Shown one piece after another: positions 23,901-35,032 of a DNA stretch of 64,000 nucleotides. This DNA comes from Alviniconcha marisindica (lineage: Eukaryota > Mollusca > Gastropoda > Provannidae). Below the pieces are notes generated by a model. That model was given only the letters and a program-made list of their open reading frames with translations. It was not told where the DNA came from and ran no database searches. How positions within the stretch are numbered: the first letter of the stretch is position 1; each line of letters begins with the position of its first letter. The translations under genes and the position numbers were made by a program. The stretch spans positions 57,501 to 121,500 of the forward strand of contig JABMCL010000272.1 of NCBI GenBank assembly GCA_018857735.1, written 5' to 3'.

Positions 23901-26900
23901 CCTTTGGGTCCGCCATGTACTATTCTTTGTGCCCGCCATGTACTGTCCTTTGAGTCCACCATGTACCACCCTTTGGGTCCGCCATGTGCTGTTCTTTGTG
24001 TCCGCCATGTACTGTCCTTTGTGCCCACCATGTACTGTCCTTTGTGCCCGCCATGTACTGTCCTTTGTGTCCACCATGTAATGATGTATGTACTGTCTTT
24101 GTGTCAAGTTCAGGCTTGCTCCATCTGCATGGCTGTGGGACTAGCGAAACAGGGCTCTCTTTCAGTCTCTGTCTCATTTTTCTCTTTGCACACATGGCCT
24201 GCTGAGGAGCAGCTGAATCCGACAGTTGAAGGGTGGCAGAGAAGTAAGGTGGGTGATTTGGGATCAGTGTGGTGGGTGGAGTGGGAGCAGCTGGATGCTT
24301 GATATGAGAGCAGATGGGTGGATGGGTTGGGGGCAACACAGTGGATGGGCTGGGAGTGGTGCAGTTGAAAATGTAGGGGCGCTGAGGAGGACGGATATGG
24401 GGGAACAGGGTGGGTGAGATGGGAGAAGGGTGGACAGGCTGGGTACAGCAGAGTGGGTTCCTGGGAAACAGAAGTGGACAAACTGCAGACAACTAGCCAC
24501 GCTGGACTTCAAAATCACACTGGTGGGAACCAAGACTGGTTTGACTGTCAGATCTCCCATAATGTACTCCTAGGTTTACACACATCAGTCTCTTAAGTAT
24601 CACCCGAATCACATGCAATTTCTTTTTTTGTTACCTCTTTTCCGCCTCTGTACTGAACACAATGCTAAAACGAGGCTGTTAGCGAGTGATCAAGACCATC
24701 AGCTAGCTAACAGCTGGCAAGATCACCAGCATCTCAAACATACACTCACGTCAAGCTGTGTGTGTGGTGTGTGTGCGCGCACGCTATAGTTCCTTTGTTT
24801 CAAATGGAAAACATTTCCACAGAGCATTCAGACCACTTTTGCTGTGGAAAACCACCTCAGAGCTGCAACACAGTTGCGCTGACCAATTCAAGACACAGAC
24901 AGAACCCCTAGAAAATGTTGGCAGTATAATGCCCTCTCCACTGCTGTGGGTTCAGTACAGTGGGTTCACCTGCAGCACACAGGACCCAGCTTTCTGCCTC
25001 ATCCAAAGGACCGGACACTGGGCCCCATACACCATGCTGAGACCAAGGAGATGAGCAATGTTGCCTCATCCAAATGACCATATACTGGGTCAATCCACCA
25101 TGCTGAGACCAAGGAGATGTGCAATGCTGCCTCATCCAAAGGACCAGACACTGGGCCCATCCACCATGCTGAGACCAAGGAAATGTGCAATGGTTGGTAC
25201 CCAAACTAGGACCCGAACCTGCTAACTCTTGGTCCCCCAGTGCAGTGTCTTCAACACTGGGCAATGCCACCTCCACTCAGGTAACGTGCTTCAGTTTCAA
25301 ATTAGGGAACCCTTTTCCCCCCTAGACATTTGCTGCATCCACTCTCCTGGTACAGATAATACATACACTCTTGAGGTGTAAATAATAGATAAAGAAATCA
25401 ATTACATGTACCGAATCCTTCTGTGTACAAGGATATTATATATAAGCACTGGAACGCCACACCCCTAACCCGGACAAGGGCATTGCGGTCAATAGCAACT
25501 GCAGTCTGCTGAAAGCACTCCTGGCCACCACCTAATAACTTGGGGTTGCCTCATTACATTTCCTATTCTGTGGTAAATCGAGTCCCACCATTAACACGTG
25601 TCATTCATCTTGTTATATAAATACACCAGTGTGTCAAAGTTTACATCACGCCCAAAACCCATTATTCGGGGTCAGGGTGCTTGTTTCTGTTGAATGTTGC
25701 CTGTGAACTTATTGAAAGCACACATCATCGACAAGGCTTAGAAGCAATGCCCACAGTTTGGAGTACTTTCTTTCGACTGCTGCTGCTGTTCTATGCATTA
25801 CCTTGGCTGTTGACTGAGCACAAAAGAGACGACACACCCCGACAAAATCAGTAAACACAAACACAAGCATGCTATTAAAAGACCAAACTCAATGCGTAAA
25901 AATAATTGGTAGGGAGGTAGATCCTGAACATTTGGTTTCAGAGCTGGTTTGGGGAAAAGGAGTTTATCAAGTCAGAAATGAAATAACACAATCTAAAGAC
26001 AAAACACTCCCTGCTTTCCTTGGACACACAAGAGATCTAGATCTAATGGTGTGTGCTTGGATTCTGGGTGGCCCACTGATGCCAGCATAAAAATCTTTCT
26101 GTCACACCTCCCACTTCACCCTAAATCCAATGGGAGAACCGATCAGGATGAGTCTGGCCTTTAACCTTCAGACATGCAGCAGCACACAAAGCAAAGTAAA
26201 GCAAAACAGGAAACAAACAGGGAACAAGAATAGCAAGGCACAATCACAACGAGCACCCCAACATAATCTATTGTTTACTGTTCCCTACTCCTTTTTCACC
26301 TTCAGGTTCAATAGACCCTCTGCCAAAAGACTGATTCTAACACTTGAACACCTCAGCAGCAGCTCCATTGGTTTCCCATCACCGCCAGAATTATCAACAC
26401 CCCTGTCCACTGCTGCCAGACATGCCTGTACAGGTTCACAGTCCTGCCTATCTCTGTTATAGTGCAATCAAGATCTTCCACTCTAGTTTTGCTCCACCGG
26501 TGTCTCCTCACTGCCAGGTTTACAAACAACTTACAAGCCTGCCCGTCTCTGTTATGTTACAATGTAATCAAATTTCCAGCCTGTGAGTCCCTGTCAAATG
26601 CTAAAAAATACGATGCAGTCAGATTTTCCACATCGGCTTCCCTGGATCAACCTACAACAGTGCAAGCCTGCACACGCATTACAAGCACAATGTAATTAAT
26701 TATTCTACTCCATTGGCTGCCATTCACTGCCAGAGTGCCTACAAGTACAAACCTGTTAGTGTTACTTGTACCTGTCTCTATCTCAATCTGATCAGTTCTT
26801 CTGCTCCACTGTTTTACCATCACTATCAGAACTACCTACAACTTGTAAAAGCCTGCCAGTCTGTGTTACAATGAGATCAGTTATTCTGTGCCTCTGGTTT

Positions 26901-29900
26901 CCAATCACTACCAGAATTACCTACAAGCCTGCCCATCTCAGTTACAACGTGATTCTTTTCACGCAGTGAAAGTGACCACATTCATCACTCTGACTGTTCC
27001 AAACTCACAGTGAACATTGTAAGTCTGCACTGTGTAGTGGAGAGAAAAAGAAAAGAAAAAGAAAACCACAACAAAAACAATAACTCTGAAATTCATAAAT
27101 ATGGCAGCACAAGAGTACCTCTCGGCCTCTGAGCCTGAGACCCTTGAGAACAGGTCAGGTAACCTTGCAGAAAGAATAGGAGCGAAATTACTTTTGAACT
27201 CAAATAAACCATTAACAGCAAATAAGCTATTACATTAACAATTTTAACCACAAAATAATTCTGCATCACATGCTTTTTTGGGGTGTGTCTGTTTGGGTGT
27301 TCCCGGAAAGCATAGAAGAAAGCTACAGTAGTATGAGGAAAAACTTTTAGTTGAAACTATGAAAAAATCATGGCAATAATGCACAACGAAACATGGTACG
27401 CAGCAACATAAATAGGGAAAATAAGATTAAGCGGGAGCTTGAAAATTAAAAGTTATTACAACAAAAAAACAGACTGAAGTACAATAATGACGTCTTACCT
27501 TTCAGCATGGAACACCCCTTCACCACAAATGTGTGAGGATGGGTGATTGAAAAATCAAACCCTGCACAAAATAAGCAAGATCTATGAGAGTTCAGAAACA
27601 CCTCCACATTAACAAACCTGCCATACAACAAACAGCAAAGACACACTACACATTCTAAAGTTACCCACCCAAAATCAGAAGTGAATGTTTAAGTACTTGA
27701 TACATCATCAATTTAGAACCACCCCTTGGGACTTTTTACAGTCAAAAACTTTAACATCAAACATGATATTGATAACATGCAAATAATGCCCAAAAGCGAT
27801 GATATTTGACCAAAGTGATGTCATTACTACTCTCCTCCTCCCCCCCCCCCCCCCCCCCCACCACCCAAAAAAAAGCCAGTCAAACTCAGCAACTTCCTAG
27901 CCAACAGTGACCTACTTCACAGTCTTCAGGGATTCAACTTTTAGTTTCCCAATGCTCTGTCATTCAAAGGGTCGAGAAAAACGGAGAAGACATCATGGAA
28001 AACAACATAACAGCCTTTGAATACTCACCCAAACGTTTGAGGAGATCATTCTCCGTCAGCTTCAGAAACTCTGCTTGTGATTCCAGCTGAAACAGCAACA
28101 GAATGAATCAATGTGTGAGTGTTCAATGTGAGTGTTCAATGTGAGTGTGTTCACGATGTCTTGCACCCCACTGGTTCCAGGTGCCTTCATCCCTGTCTGC
28201 CACGCCTGGTCAGTTAGTTGAGGCAAACATGCAGATGTGTGTATTTATAAGTTAAACCACTTTCAAGATCAAAGGACTAGTCCGGTCTTGAATAAAAACT
28301 GCTTGTGTACACCTGTGTTGCTGAGTGTGCCTGAAATGTAGGGTACATACGCCACTGGGGGGCATCTTTTTTTGAGGATGTACCTCTGGTGGAGTTTACG
28401 TACCTTGTATCTACATGCATACCAGGTGAGTTACCACAGGCGACTTTGGTCTTTGTTGTTGTACCTGTGTTACGTATTTTCAGCACTAATTAATTCCCTC
28501 GTGTGTTGATTCAGTTACCTGGCAACTGAATTTGAACACCCTGTCCTGTCAAATGCAAAGGGGGTCACCACATGATGATCAAACTCTGCTGAACGTATTT
28601 TATCTCATAAAGGCCTGGACAGCAAGCCCTTCAACTCACATCTGACATTTGTCAATAGTATTTTTTATCACACCAATCCAGATTCATCCATGGGAACTTT
28701 TGCTTCACTTCACTCTCACTAATTCAGTATCGGTTTGCTCATCACCATTTCTTCTTCGTTTTCCAAGTCAAATTCAAAATCAGTATATAGTTAGATTAGA
28801 TACAGAATTGCAACTATGAAGATACACCTGAATTTCTGCTAGCCCTGCCTTAGATGTGGCAAATGAGGCAGACACATGCACTGATGATCTGCAAGATCAA
28901 AAAGTGATTTAACAATGACATGGGCACGTGTGTCTTGTGTCTTGGTGATTTTTCTGGTGAAAATCCACCTTAATGCAATACACTGGCTTTGAAAATGACA
29001 TTAATGCACAGTTCCCAGAAGGAGTAAAGTCACAGCTCTTTAAACACTTTTGCTTTGCTATTCCACCTGGAGCTGATTCCAAATGTGTTTACAATAGCTC
29101 TTCTTTGATAGTGAGACAAAAACCTGGTTCTTAAATTTGCTAGATTTAGGTCTTCCTGCAAGTACATACTTTGATACTAGAAGAACAGAGCAAAGAAAAA
29201 TGAATTCCAATGTCATGTGGTTTAAAGCTACTTTAAAATTAACCACAGACAATTCCGTTCCTCAGTCAAAAATCAGGAAACTCATTATGTACAAGTTTGT
29301 TCTCTTTCAGTTTCAGTAAGAACAGATGGAACCACATGCTCAGATATATTACACATATATAAAAGCTATCAGTATCACCGTACATGTACAATTCAATTTT
29401 GAAAAGCTCAACGGACAAGTGGAAAAGACAGCTTTGAGTTCAACCCTTAAAAACTCCAAACTTTGTTTGAAGCTGTTAAGACAATTCCTCATTTCACTGA
29501 CCTCCTTTTTTGTCAGTTCATTCTGGCCAAGCAGTTTGGCTTTGAAGGTGAGCACCTGCTCCAGTTTTCTTGGCTGCTCCTCCACTTTGGCAGCCAGAAA
29601 AAGACAAGTCGCTGCTATCAACTGCAACAGGCAAAGTTACACACTTTAATAGAAAAAACATCTTAAAGCGGGACAGTCACTTTAGCCAAAGCAAAACTAT
29701 CCACAGTCGAAAAGTGACAAAACACAGCATGATGGTATGCTACCACAATGGATAGCTACGTTCAGCAGCTAAAACCAAACCTTTAATTTGACACGGTTTG
29801 GCAAAATAACCCCCGCTGAGCGACTAAATACTGTAAGTCATTGATGTAGTCAGTATACTCCGCCCACTTTGTTGCACAAGGTCTGGTATTGGCAGACCTG

Positions 29901-30179
29901 TTTACCCCCTAAATGCACAAGTGTAGTTTGGGTAGTCTAAATGTGTAGTCAGGAGGTACAATGTGTAGTCATAGTGCATCAGTTGAAACTGGACTGATTT
30001 ATCATTCACACATTCAGATTCTCTTCTCACTCAACGAGTCAAAATAACACACAAGAAACTTTGTCTATACAAACTTAATAAAACAACAAATACAATTATT
30101 TTGCTGTAGTGTAACACTGTAATTGTAGTATGTTCTTTCTATCTCAGTTACAAATTTAGACAAGATAATCAGTTTGTCC

Positions 30180-30220
<41 letters not shown>

Positions 30221-33200
30221 TCTCTCATCCTTTCTATGAGCTTGACTGAATTGATATAATTTTCAGAATCAGAAGACCACAGTGCCTGAAAATATAAACG
30301 TAAGGCGACAGCATGGCACTGCTACCAAGGTCTCAGCCACACACAAGTGGTGTAGACCCTGTTCAGGTCTCTTGCTGGGCCGTGCACATGTGAATGTGGG
30401 AAAATTGTAAAGCCAACATCTTGACTCAGAATGAGAGTGCAGTTGTACAGATCAGTCTGCCAGTCAGCCCCCCCCCCCTGACAAACAACCCCGCCGCAAG
30501 CACCCTACTCAACAGCCTAGTAAAAAAAAAATCCGACCTCACAACAGTGTGAGCAACGAATTTTCTCATTGGCTGATCCCCAACAAAGTAGCCAATCACA
30601 ACGCACGTTCTTTGTAATGGTGATAAAAATTTGCTCAAGGGAGATAACTCTACGGACTAGTGCTATCGATGTTTACAAGTGCGGGAAAACTATATCAGTT
30701 TGTTGCATTAAAATGAGGGGGGGGGGGGGGGGGGGGAACGGAGAAAGAGACAGACTTGAAGCTGGAAAAAACTTTCCAGTCGCCTTGAACTCCTTGTAGG
30801 ACTTGCTCTCAACAGGTTGCTTACAGTCAAATCGACCACCATGCTTGCATGATAAAAGTCCGATTTGCAGGTGGTGCAAAGAGGCATAGTTCAGGAGCTG
30901 TGTGAGAGTCGAGGTGGACGTCCTGAGCTGTCCGTCCTAACGAACCTTCTGGTTTCCACGGACGTAAAGATTTATTGAACCGTGCTTCGGCATTGGTCAC
31001 AACTTGTCCCTAATATGTCAACTGACATCTGAGGACATTAAGCATCACTTCATCATCATGGTGCAAAGAACAAGTTCGCTGCCTTTCCTTGAAGGAACCA
31101 AACACGGATAAGCTTAGTGGTCAGCTGGGAGAAACTTCTGGGATGGAACTTTCTTCCTTTTAATCGCAGCAGCAGAGCCTTTGGAGGCTAACACTGAGTT
31201 TTTTCTGAAGAAGAAGTTTCATACGCTCGCTTCTTCGACTCAGACATTTTCTCCCAACTGAAGGGAGTTTCGGATGCGTTCAGAACCTATGTTTGCGCCA
31301 AAACCAGCGCCTGCTATTGCAAGACTTGATGCGCGCGTATCATAAGCGGGCGCACGTACCTCTTGAACACGGCGGCCGTGTCAAAAATAGGATCGCATCA
31401 AAAAGAGGACCGAATTACGCTCGTCGCTATCGCGTAGCCGAAACGAAGTCATTTGCGTAGTTTGTGTAATGCAAGCGTAGATGCGTAGTTTGGGCTTCAA
31501 ATGTGTAGATTTCTACGCCAAAAGCGTAGACTAAACAGGTCTGTATTGGTAATCAACACACCCAGTTTAAAGTAGTACCGGAAATCTACAACTGACAAAC
31601 ATTCAATGAAGTTTTGAACCATCACTGTGACCTTAATCACAACAAATCCAATCTTTTTACAAGACACACTGAGATACCATCAAACTAAGTTTGGTTGCAA
31701 ATGGATCAGCAGCTCTGAATACATACTTGAAACAATCATATTTTGTGACTAGAAACAAATCATATTTTGATTATATGTGCTCAACAGCCCTTATATATCT
31801 CCAGGATATAGGTAATACTATAGTAATCTAAACACTTAGATGGCAGTGGAAGGCTTTGAGGTCTACAAAATAATAGTAATCTAAATACTTAGATGGTGTT
31901 GCAATTTAAACACATACATGGCACTGGAATGCTTTGATGTCTACAAAACAATACTAATTAAAATACTTACATGGTGCTGGAAGGCTTTGAGGTCTACAAA
32001 ACAACAGTAATTTAAACACTTACATGGTGCTGGAAGGCTCTGAGGTCTACAAAATAATAGTAATCCAAATACTTAGATGGTGTTGCAATTTAATTTTAAA
32101 CACATACATGGCACTGGAATGCTTTGAGGTCTATAAAACAATAGTAATTTAAACACTTACGTGGCGCTGGAAGGCTTTGAGGTCTACAAAACAATAGAAG
32201 CGCCTCAGGTAGACACAGGCAGTGTTGATGCATAGCTGAGTCCTGTGGAGTCAAGGACAAAGCCATGATAAAAAATATACTTGCATCAGTTATAACTGTC
32301 CTTAAAAACAGACAAAAAATTAAATAAATAAAGAGACACTGACTGTAAATAATGACTATTTATTTGCACCTTCCCAATGAGGGCAAGGTGCTTACATTCA
32401 TAACACAAGTACATTAAATAAAAACCTCTCTCTCTCTCTCTCTCTCTTATCACACACAGTACACACATGATGATCTGGCGTAGGTATTTACTGGCATGGG
32501 AATTGCTTCCAAGGAAAAACTGTGAAAACCAGCAGGGCCAGGGATTTACCCATTCATAAATGAGTTGTCACAATGTTACAGCAACACTAACACACATGAT
32601 TATGATACACTTAATCATCTTCTTCTTGCTTTGTCCACAGTTAATTACATGGTGTATATTTCTCAAAGGGTAGGTTCTCCAGAAATTTACCATTATTCAT
32701 AATAGTAATTTATAAATAAACCCACAACCACCATGACACTGTTGACTGCATATAACATCATAATTCATATGGATTTATGATTGTGTAATTTAGGATAAGT
32801 TGAATGCAACATTACCACTGTGCATTATTTACATTTACTAAATAAATTAATATAAACATTATGCAACACTATATGAACAGAAATGCATTACATATTCAAA
32901 AATCTTGCTGCCAACATTGGGAAGAAACTCTATTTCAATTGTGTTCACAATGTTCAAAAACATTGTAATTGGGAGCGGGAGTAATAACTGACCATGACTA
33001 TACACTAACACAGTAATACTAATAGTATTATAGTATTATTACTGTTAAAAGAACTGACAGGAACAACAAGCCAGGACACAGATCTTTAGTACATACACAC
33101 AAGACAACACTATTTACAGCCGTGACATTTAAACAGGTAGCTTGTAGTTGTACACTGTCTTAGCAGGCTTGTACTGTGTACGAAAGGATCGTGATGCTGG

Positions 33201-33798
33201 TAATTAATGACACTTAAAAAATAAAAAGTCTAGTCGCATATTAATTGGCCTTTAGGTTTCATTAATTTAATAATTAGAGATTAGTATCAATCCACAAAAT
33301 GAAAAAATACACCCATACAGCAATAAGAAACAGCAGAAAACCTATCGAAACAAAAATGGAAGGCAAACCGATCAGCTTGAACAACGATCCAGTGAACCCG
33401 GTTGCACATGTATCGAAATTGGAAGAACTGAACAAATGAATCGGGCATCCATGAAAAAATAAACACACCTAAGTCCATCATGGAAACAAAGAAGTGATAA
33501 TTTTAAACATAATTCAGCATAATAATATATCCACAAAGGAAAAAAAGACAGAAAAAGAAACAAAATAGATCTAGTGCGCATGAAAAAGAAAGATGGCGGT
33601 GTTCAAAACTTACACTCCGATCTTTTGCCCCAAATCCTGTATAAATGTACACAGATGCTGGAGACTTTGATTTTCGTACGACATACTGAGTCCTATCTTT
33701 CGACTAGGGGTATGGTGCAGAAAAAAATCGGCATCGAAGAGCCAGCGTCTAGCACGTCTCCACACTCTTGGATCTCCGTCAACATGGTCGGAGGCCAT
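14905..33798 (-). CDS. CCNT1: Cyclin T, regulatory subunit of P-TEFb
   Basis: Partner of CDK9 in P-TEFb, which phosphorylates the RNA polymerase II tail and pause factors to allow elongation. Coding exons on the minus strand: 33798-33614, 32242-32161, 29621-29502, 28086-28029, 27561-27499, 22889-22844, 21631-21541, 20492-20420, 18189-18116 and 16827-14905; phases agree at every junction, giving 904 aa (human cyclins T are about 730). N-terminal RRWLFDADFFLHHTPSRK and LCINTACVYLRRFY are followed by LFLAAKVEEQPRKLE, then GFDFSITHPHTFVVK, ASKAFAQTAYFLATN, VACVCIFLAAKWARYQIPQ and EQCPDKLKRNF, forming the double cyclin fold (about 15-260). The large last exon (265-904) is disordered, with LTLQDYQQRVEQR, a His-rich stretch (about 695-736) and a polyproline C-terminus, as in vertebrate cyclin T. 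Introns hold minisatellites and transposon remnants. The single-gene (pre T1/T2) status is inferred. Confidence 0.96.
17020..17180 (+). mobile_element. SINE fragment (family 1), 3' end only
   Basis: TAAGTACACCACTTCAGTGA through CAAGAGTGAAGAATAGTGCT and ATATAAAAGTGATCAACGAC aligns to the 3' half of the copy at 13555-13795. It lies just upstream of the last cyclin T coding exon, in the last intron. Confidence 0.7.
17769..17987. mobile_element. piggyBac-like MITE, 219 bp, flanked by TTAA
   Basis: TTAA (17765-17768), then CCCTTTCAGTGCC at the left end and GGCACTGAAAGGG at the right end, then TTAA (17988-17991). The terminal inverted repeat is perfect over 13 bp. TTAA targets and CCC-starting ends are hallmarks of the piggyBac superfamily. 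There is no coding capacity, so it is non-autonomous. It sits in a cyclin T intron. Two related copies are at 41301 and 54016. Confidence 0.85.
18455..18552 (+). repeat. Dispersed repeat copy (GTACCTCTGGTGGAG family)
   Basis: Shares GGATGTACCTCTGGTGGAGT, TTTGTTGTTGCACTTGTG and GTGCTAATTAACTCC with copies at 28372-28520 (same orientation) and 19703-19870 (opposite). The family is unknown; its spacing suggests a SINE or MITE. Confidence 0.7.
18937..19262. repeat. 36-bp minisatellite in cyclin T intron
   Basis: About nine units of GGTGTGGGAGGTTAGTTGTG plus GGTGAGCCCTGCCACA. A variant block, TTGCTGAACTCAACACA, recurs every few units and defines a higher-order pattern. Confidence 0.95.
19703..19870 (-). 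repeat. Dispersed repeat copy, inverted
   Basis: Reverse-complement copy of the family at 18455 and 28372, ending at CAAGGTACATAAACTCCACC and AGAGGTACATCC. It is followed by a partial direct piece (GCACTAATTAACTCCCTTGT), so the locus contains a nested or palindromic insertion. Confidence 0.65.
20681..21104. repeat. 207-bp tandem duplication in cyclin T intron
   Basis: Two copies beginning TGCCAAGTTCTCTGCCCAGT at 20681 and 20888, more than 95% identical. Parts of the unit (GAAAGTGGT, AAACTGGTCAGA, ACTGTAACCGGTCAGA) and the following 21110-21240 also resemble 10540-10820, so the unit derives from a dispersed repeat. Confidence 0.9.
23185..23463. repeat. 39-bp minisatellite, about seven units
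   Basis: The unit is TTGGGGAATGTGAGATTATG plus CTGTACTAGTTTGGGAGTT. The units are almost identical, the only variant being TTGGGGG for TTTTGGGG. The 39-bp length keeps one frame open, so the apparent 104-residue ORF is a repeat artefact. Located in the long cyclin T intron between 22889 and 27499. Confidence 0.96.
23748..24092. repeat. 24-bp minisatellite, about 14 units
   Basis: The unit is CGCCATGTACTGTCCTTTGT plus GCC, with variants (CACC, GAGTCC, TACCATCCTTTGGGTC). All three frames stay open on both strands because the period is a multiple of three and lacks stops. Several overlapping long ORFs here are artefacts. Confidence 0.95.
25030..25285 (-). mobile_element. Possible degenerate tRNA-derived SINE with 60-bp tandem tail
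   Basis: On the minus strand, 25275-25190 reads GGAGGTGGCATTGCCCAGTG, then GAGTTAGCAGGTTCGGGTCC, resembling RNA polymerase III box A and box B. It is followed by three tandem ~60-bp units (CCTTGGTCTCAGCATGGTGG). The box spacing is plausible but I see no second copy in the window. Confidence 0.4.
26360..26965 (+). repeat. Tandem degenerate fragments of a LINE reverse-transcriptase C-terminal motif
   Basis: At least five degenerate units start at about 26363, 26492, 26708, 26804 and 26892, each with CTCCAYTGG..TCCCATCACT.CCAGAATT and CTACAAGCCTGCC..TCTCTGTTAYA. Translated pieces (LHWFPITARI; TARFTNNLQACPSLLCYNVI; FPITTRITYKPAHLSYNVI) match the phrase LHWLPVxxRIxYKIxxLCY found near the end of many non-LTR reverse transcriptases. 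All units have frameshifts or stops. The call is from motif memory. Confidence 0.6.
28372..28520 (+). repeat. Dispersed repeat copy (GTACCTCTGGTGGAG family)
   Basis: The longest copy of the family, containing GGATGTACCTCTGGTGGAGT, GCATACCAGGTGAGTTACCA and CACTAATTAATTCCCTCGTG. Located in a cyclin T intron. Confidence 0.7.
29893..31543 (-). mobile_element. DNA transposon remnant with 12-bp inverted ends and 6-bp target duplication
   Basis: The left end CAGACCTGTTTA (29893) and right end TAAACAGGTCTG (to 31543) are perfect inverted repeats flanked on both sides by TATTGG. GTGTAGT/GCGTAG motifs are repeated just inside both ends (29915-29970 and 31430-31535), like transposase-binding subterminal repeats. 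On the minus strand a start, MSESKKRAYETSSSEKT, is followed by a stop (31247-31190). Further down, the frameshifted pieces CTTCKSDFYHA and KHGGRFDCKQPVE resemble the N-terminal zinc finger of hAT-like transposases. The copy is decayed. It lies in a cyclin T intron and contains a (CA)n tract (30181-30219), a C run and a G run (30716-30736). Confidence 0.65.
31806..32160 (-). repeat. Five intronic copies of a cyclin T exon 3' end with its splice donor
   Basis: The second coding exon of cyclin T (32242-32161) ends CTCAAAGCCTTCCAGCGCCAC then GTAAGT. Downstream in the transcript, five decayed copies of its last ~35 bases and donor follow (ctacaaaa anchors near 31863, 31940, 31996, 32048 and 32130). 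Two keep ATG|GTAAGT-type donors, two have GTATGT, and one has lost GT. Each copy also carries TTGTTTTGTAG immediately before ACCTCAAAG, an acceptor-like sequence, so it could look like a ~24-nt micro-exon. Confidence 0.85.
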
Positions 33799-34042
33799 TT
33801 TGCAATAGAGAAAGAAAAATGGCGGAGAGCTGTACCGCAGCTATTCTCATTTTACACTTCTTCCGCTTGAAATTACTGACCACATCTGCGGGTATATTCA
33901 ACATTAAACATACATATAAAAAATTCTTAATGTAATTACGATTTTTCACTTAAATGTATGCACTTATTCTGTTTAAGTGTTACTGCGGGATGAGAAGTTC
34001 CGACTTACCGTGTTTGTACGGAGGACTCGGAGCATAACGTAG
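33591..34042. promoter_or_regulatory. Bidirectional promoter region between cyclin T and KANSL2
   Basis: The cyclin T start codon is at 33798 on the minus strand. A plausible non-coding KANSL2 first exon ends at a good donor (CGTAG|GTAAGT) at 34042 on the plus strand, only ~240 bp away. The segment holds two AGATGGCGG/AAATGGCGG motifs (near 33591 and 33826) resembling YY1 sites and TTCCGC near 33860. Transcription start sites cannot be placed from sequence alone. Confidence 0.5.
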
Positions 34043-34515
34043 GTAAGTAAAGAGTAAAGTCAGAGGCCTGACCAGATTCCCCATAGGACTTAAAAACAAC
34101 TGACTGAGTAGTTTACAGTGCCAGTAAACATTATTTGCTACCTATTTAATAACGAAAAGGGATCGATCCCAGAAATACATTGATGCTCTGGTACAGTGGT
34201 TGACATCAATTGTTGGTCGGCCATTCTCTCTTCATCTCTCGTCTTTTCCCCATTTGATTTAGCTTGCCAAGAACGCTGCATTGAATTTTTGCTGCCCCAC
34301 TCTAAGTACTGATGAAGTTTGAATTGTGTCAATGGTGTAGACTCAGGACTGGTACCAGAGGTCACCATTACAACTACAAGCTAATACTAGTAATAGTAAC
34401 AACAACAACAATAATAATGTCTTTAATGATAATGGATAGGCCCAAAGCGCTTACAGTTACACCATGCATTCTTTAAATGCTCATATTTTCAAAATTTAAC
34501 ACATACAACATGAAT

Positions 34516-34516
34516 G

Positions 34517-34557
<41 letters not shown>
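34516..34557. repeat. (CA)n microsatellite
   Basis: About 20 CA units in the presumed 5' UTR intron of KANSL2. They are preceded by an (AAT)n-rich segment with GGCCCAAAGCGCTTACAG (34394-34460) that resembles an inverted SINE 3' end. Confidence 0.9.
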
Positions 34558-34560
<3 letters not shown>

Positions 34561-35032
34561 CTATACAAAAACAGATGCACTTCTTGCAGTTCCAGTTCCA
34601 TTAAAAAATTGATTAAGTTCAATACCCTGAAGATTCTGACATGCTGTGAAGTGGTTTGGTTTGCTGTATTATTTTGAGAGCACACTGGGGATGACCAGAG
34701 CCAGTGGAATGGGACTGTTTTTCTTTTTTCTTTTCTGAATCAACGTTTGCAGGCTCATCAATGATTTTCATGCTGTGTATGCACAGCACACACACAGATT
34801 CCAGCTCCCAGCTCCATGAGCTTGCTTTATCAGCTGTAGATAACCACAAGGACATGGCTGTGGGACTGGGGGTTGCCCCATGCTCATAATTGAGTCATAT
34901 TCTCTTTGAATGCCCAAATTATCATCACTGCAATTACGCAAAGGCCAAACACTGGAGCTCTTAATCTTAACTTGTGTTTTGTTGTTTTGTTTTTCAGCAA
35001 AAATTATAACAGTGCTTGTGGAATCACCCAAG

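Noticed and set aside
23731..24302. Overlapping ORFs of 116-190 residues on both strands
   Set aside because: All derive from the 24-bp minisatellite, which lacks stops in several frames.
29326..29666. Plus-strand ORFs around 29326-29666
   Set aside because: Antisense to the cyclin T exon encoding LFLAAKVEEQPRKLE.
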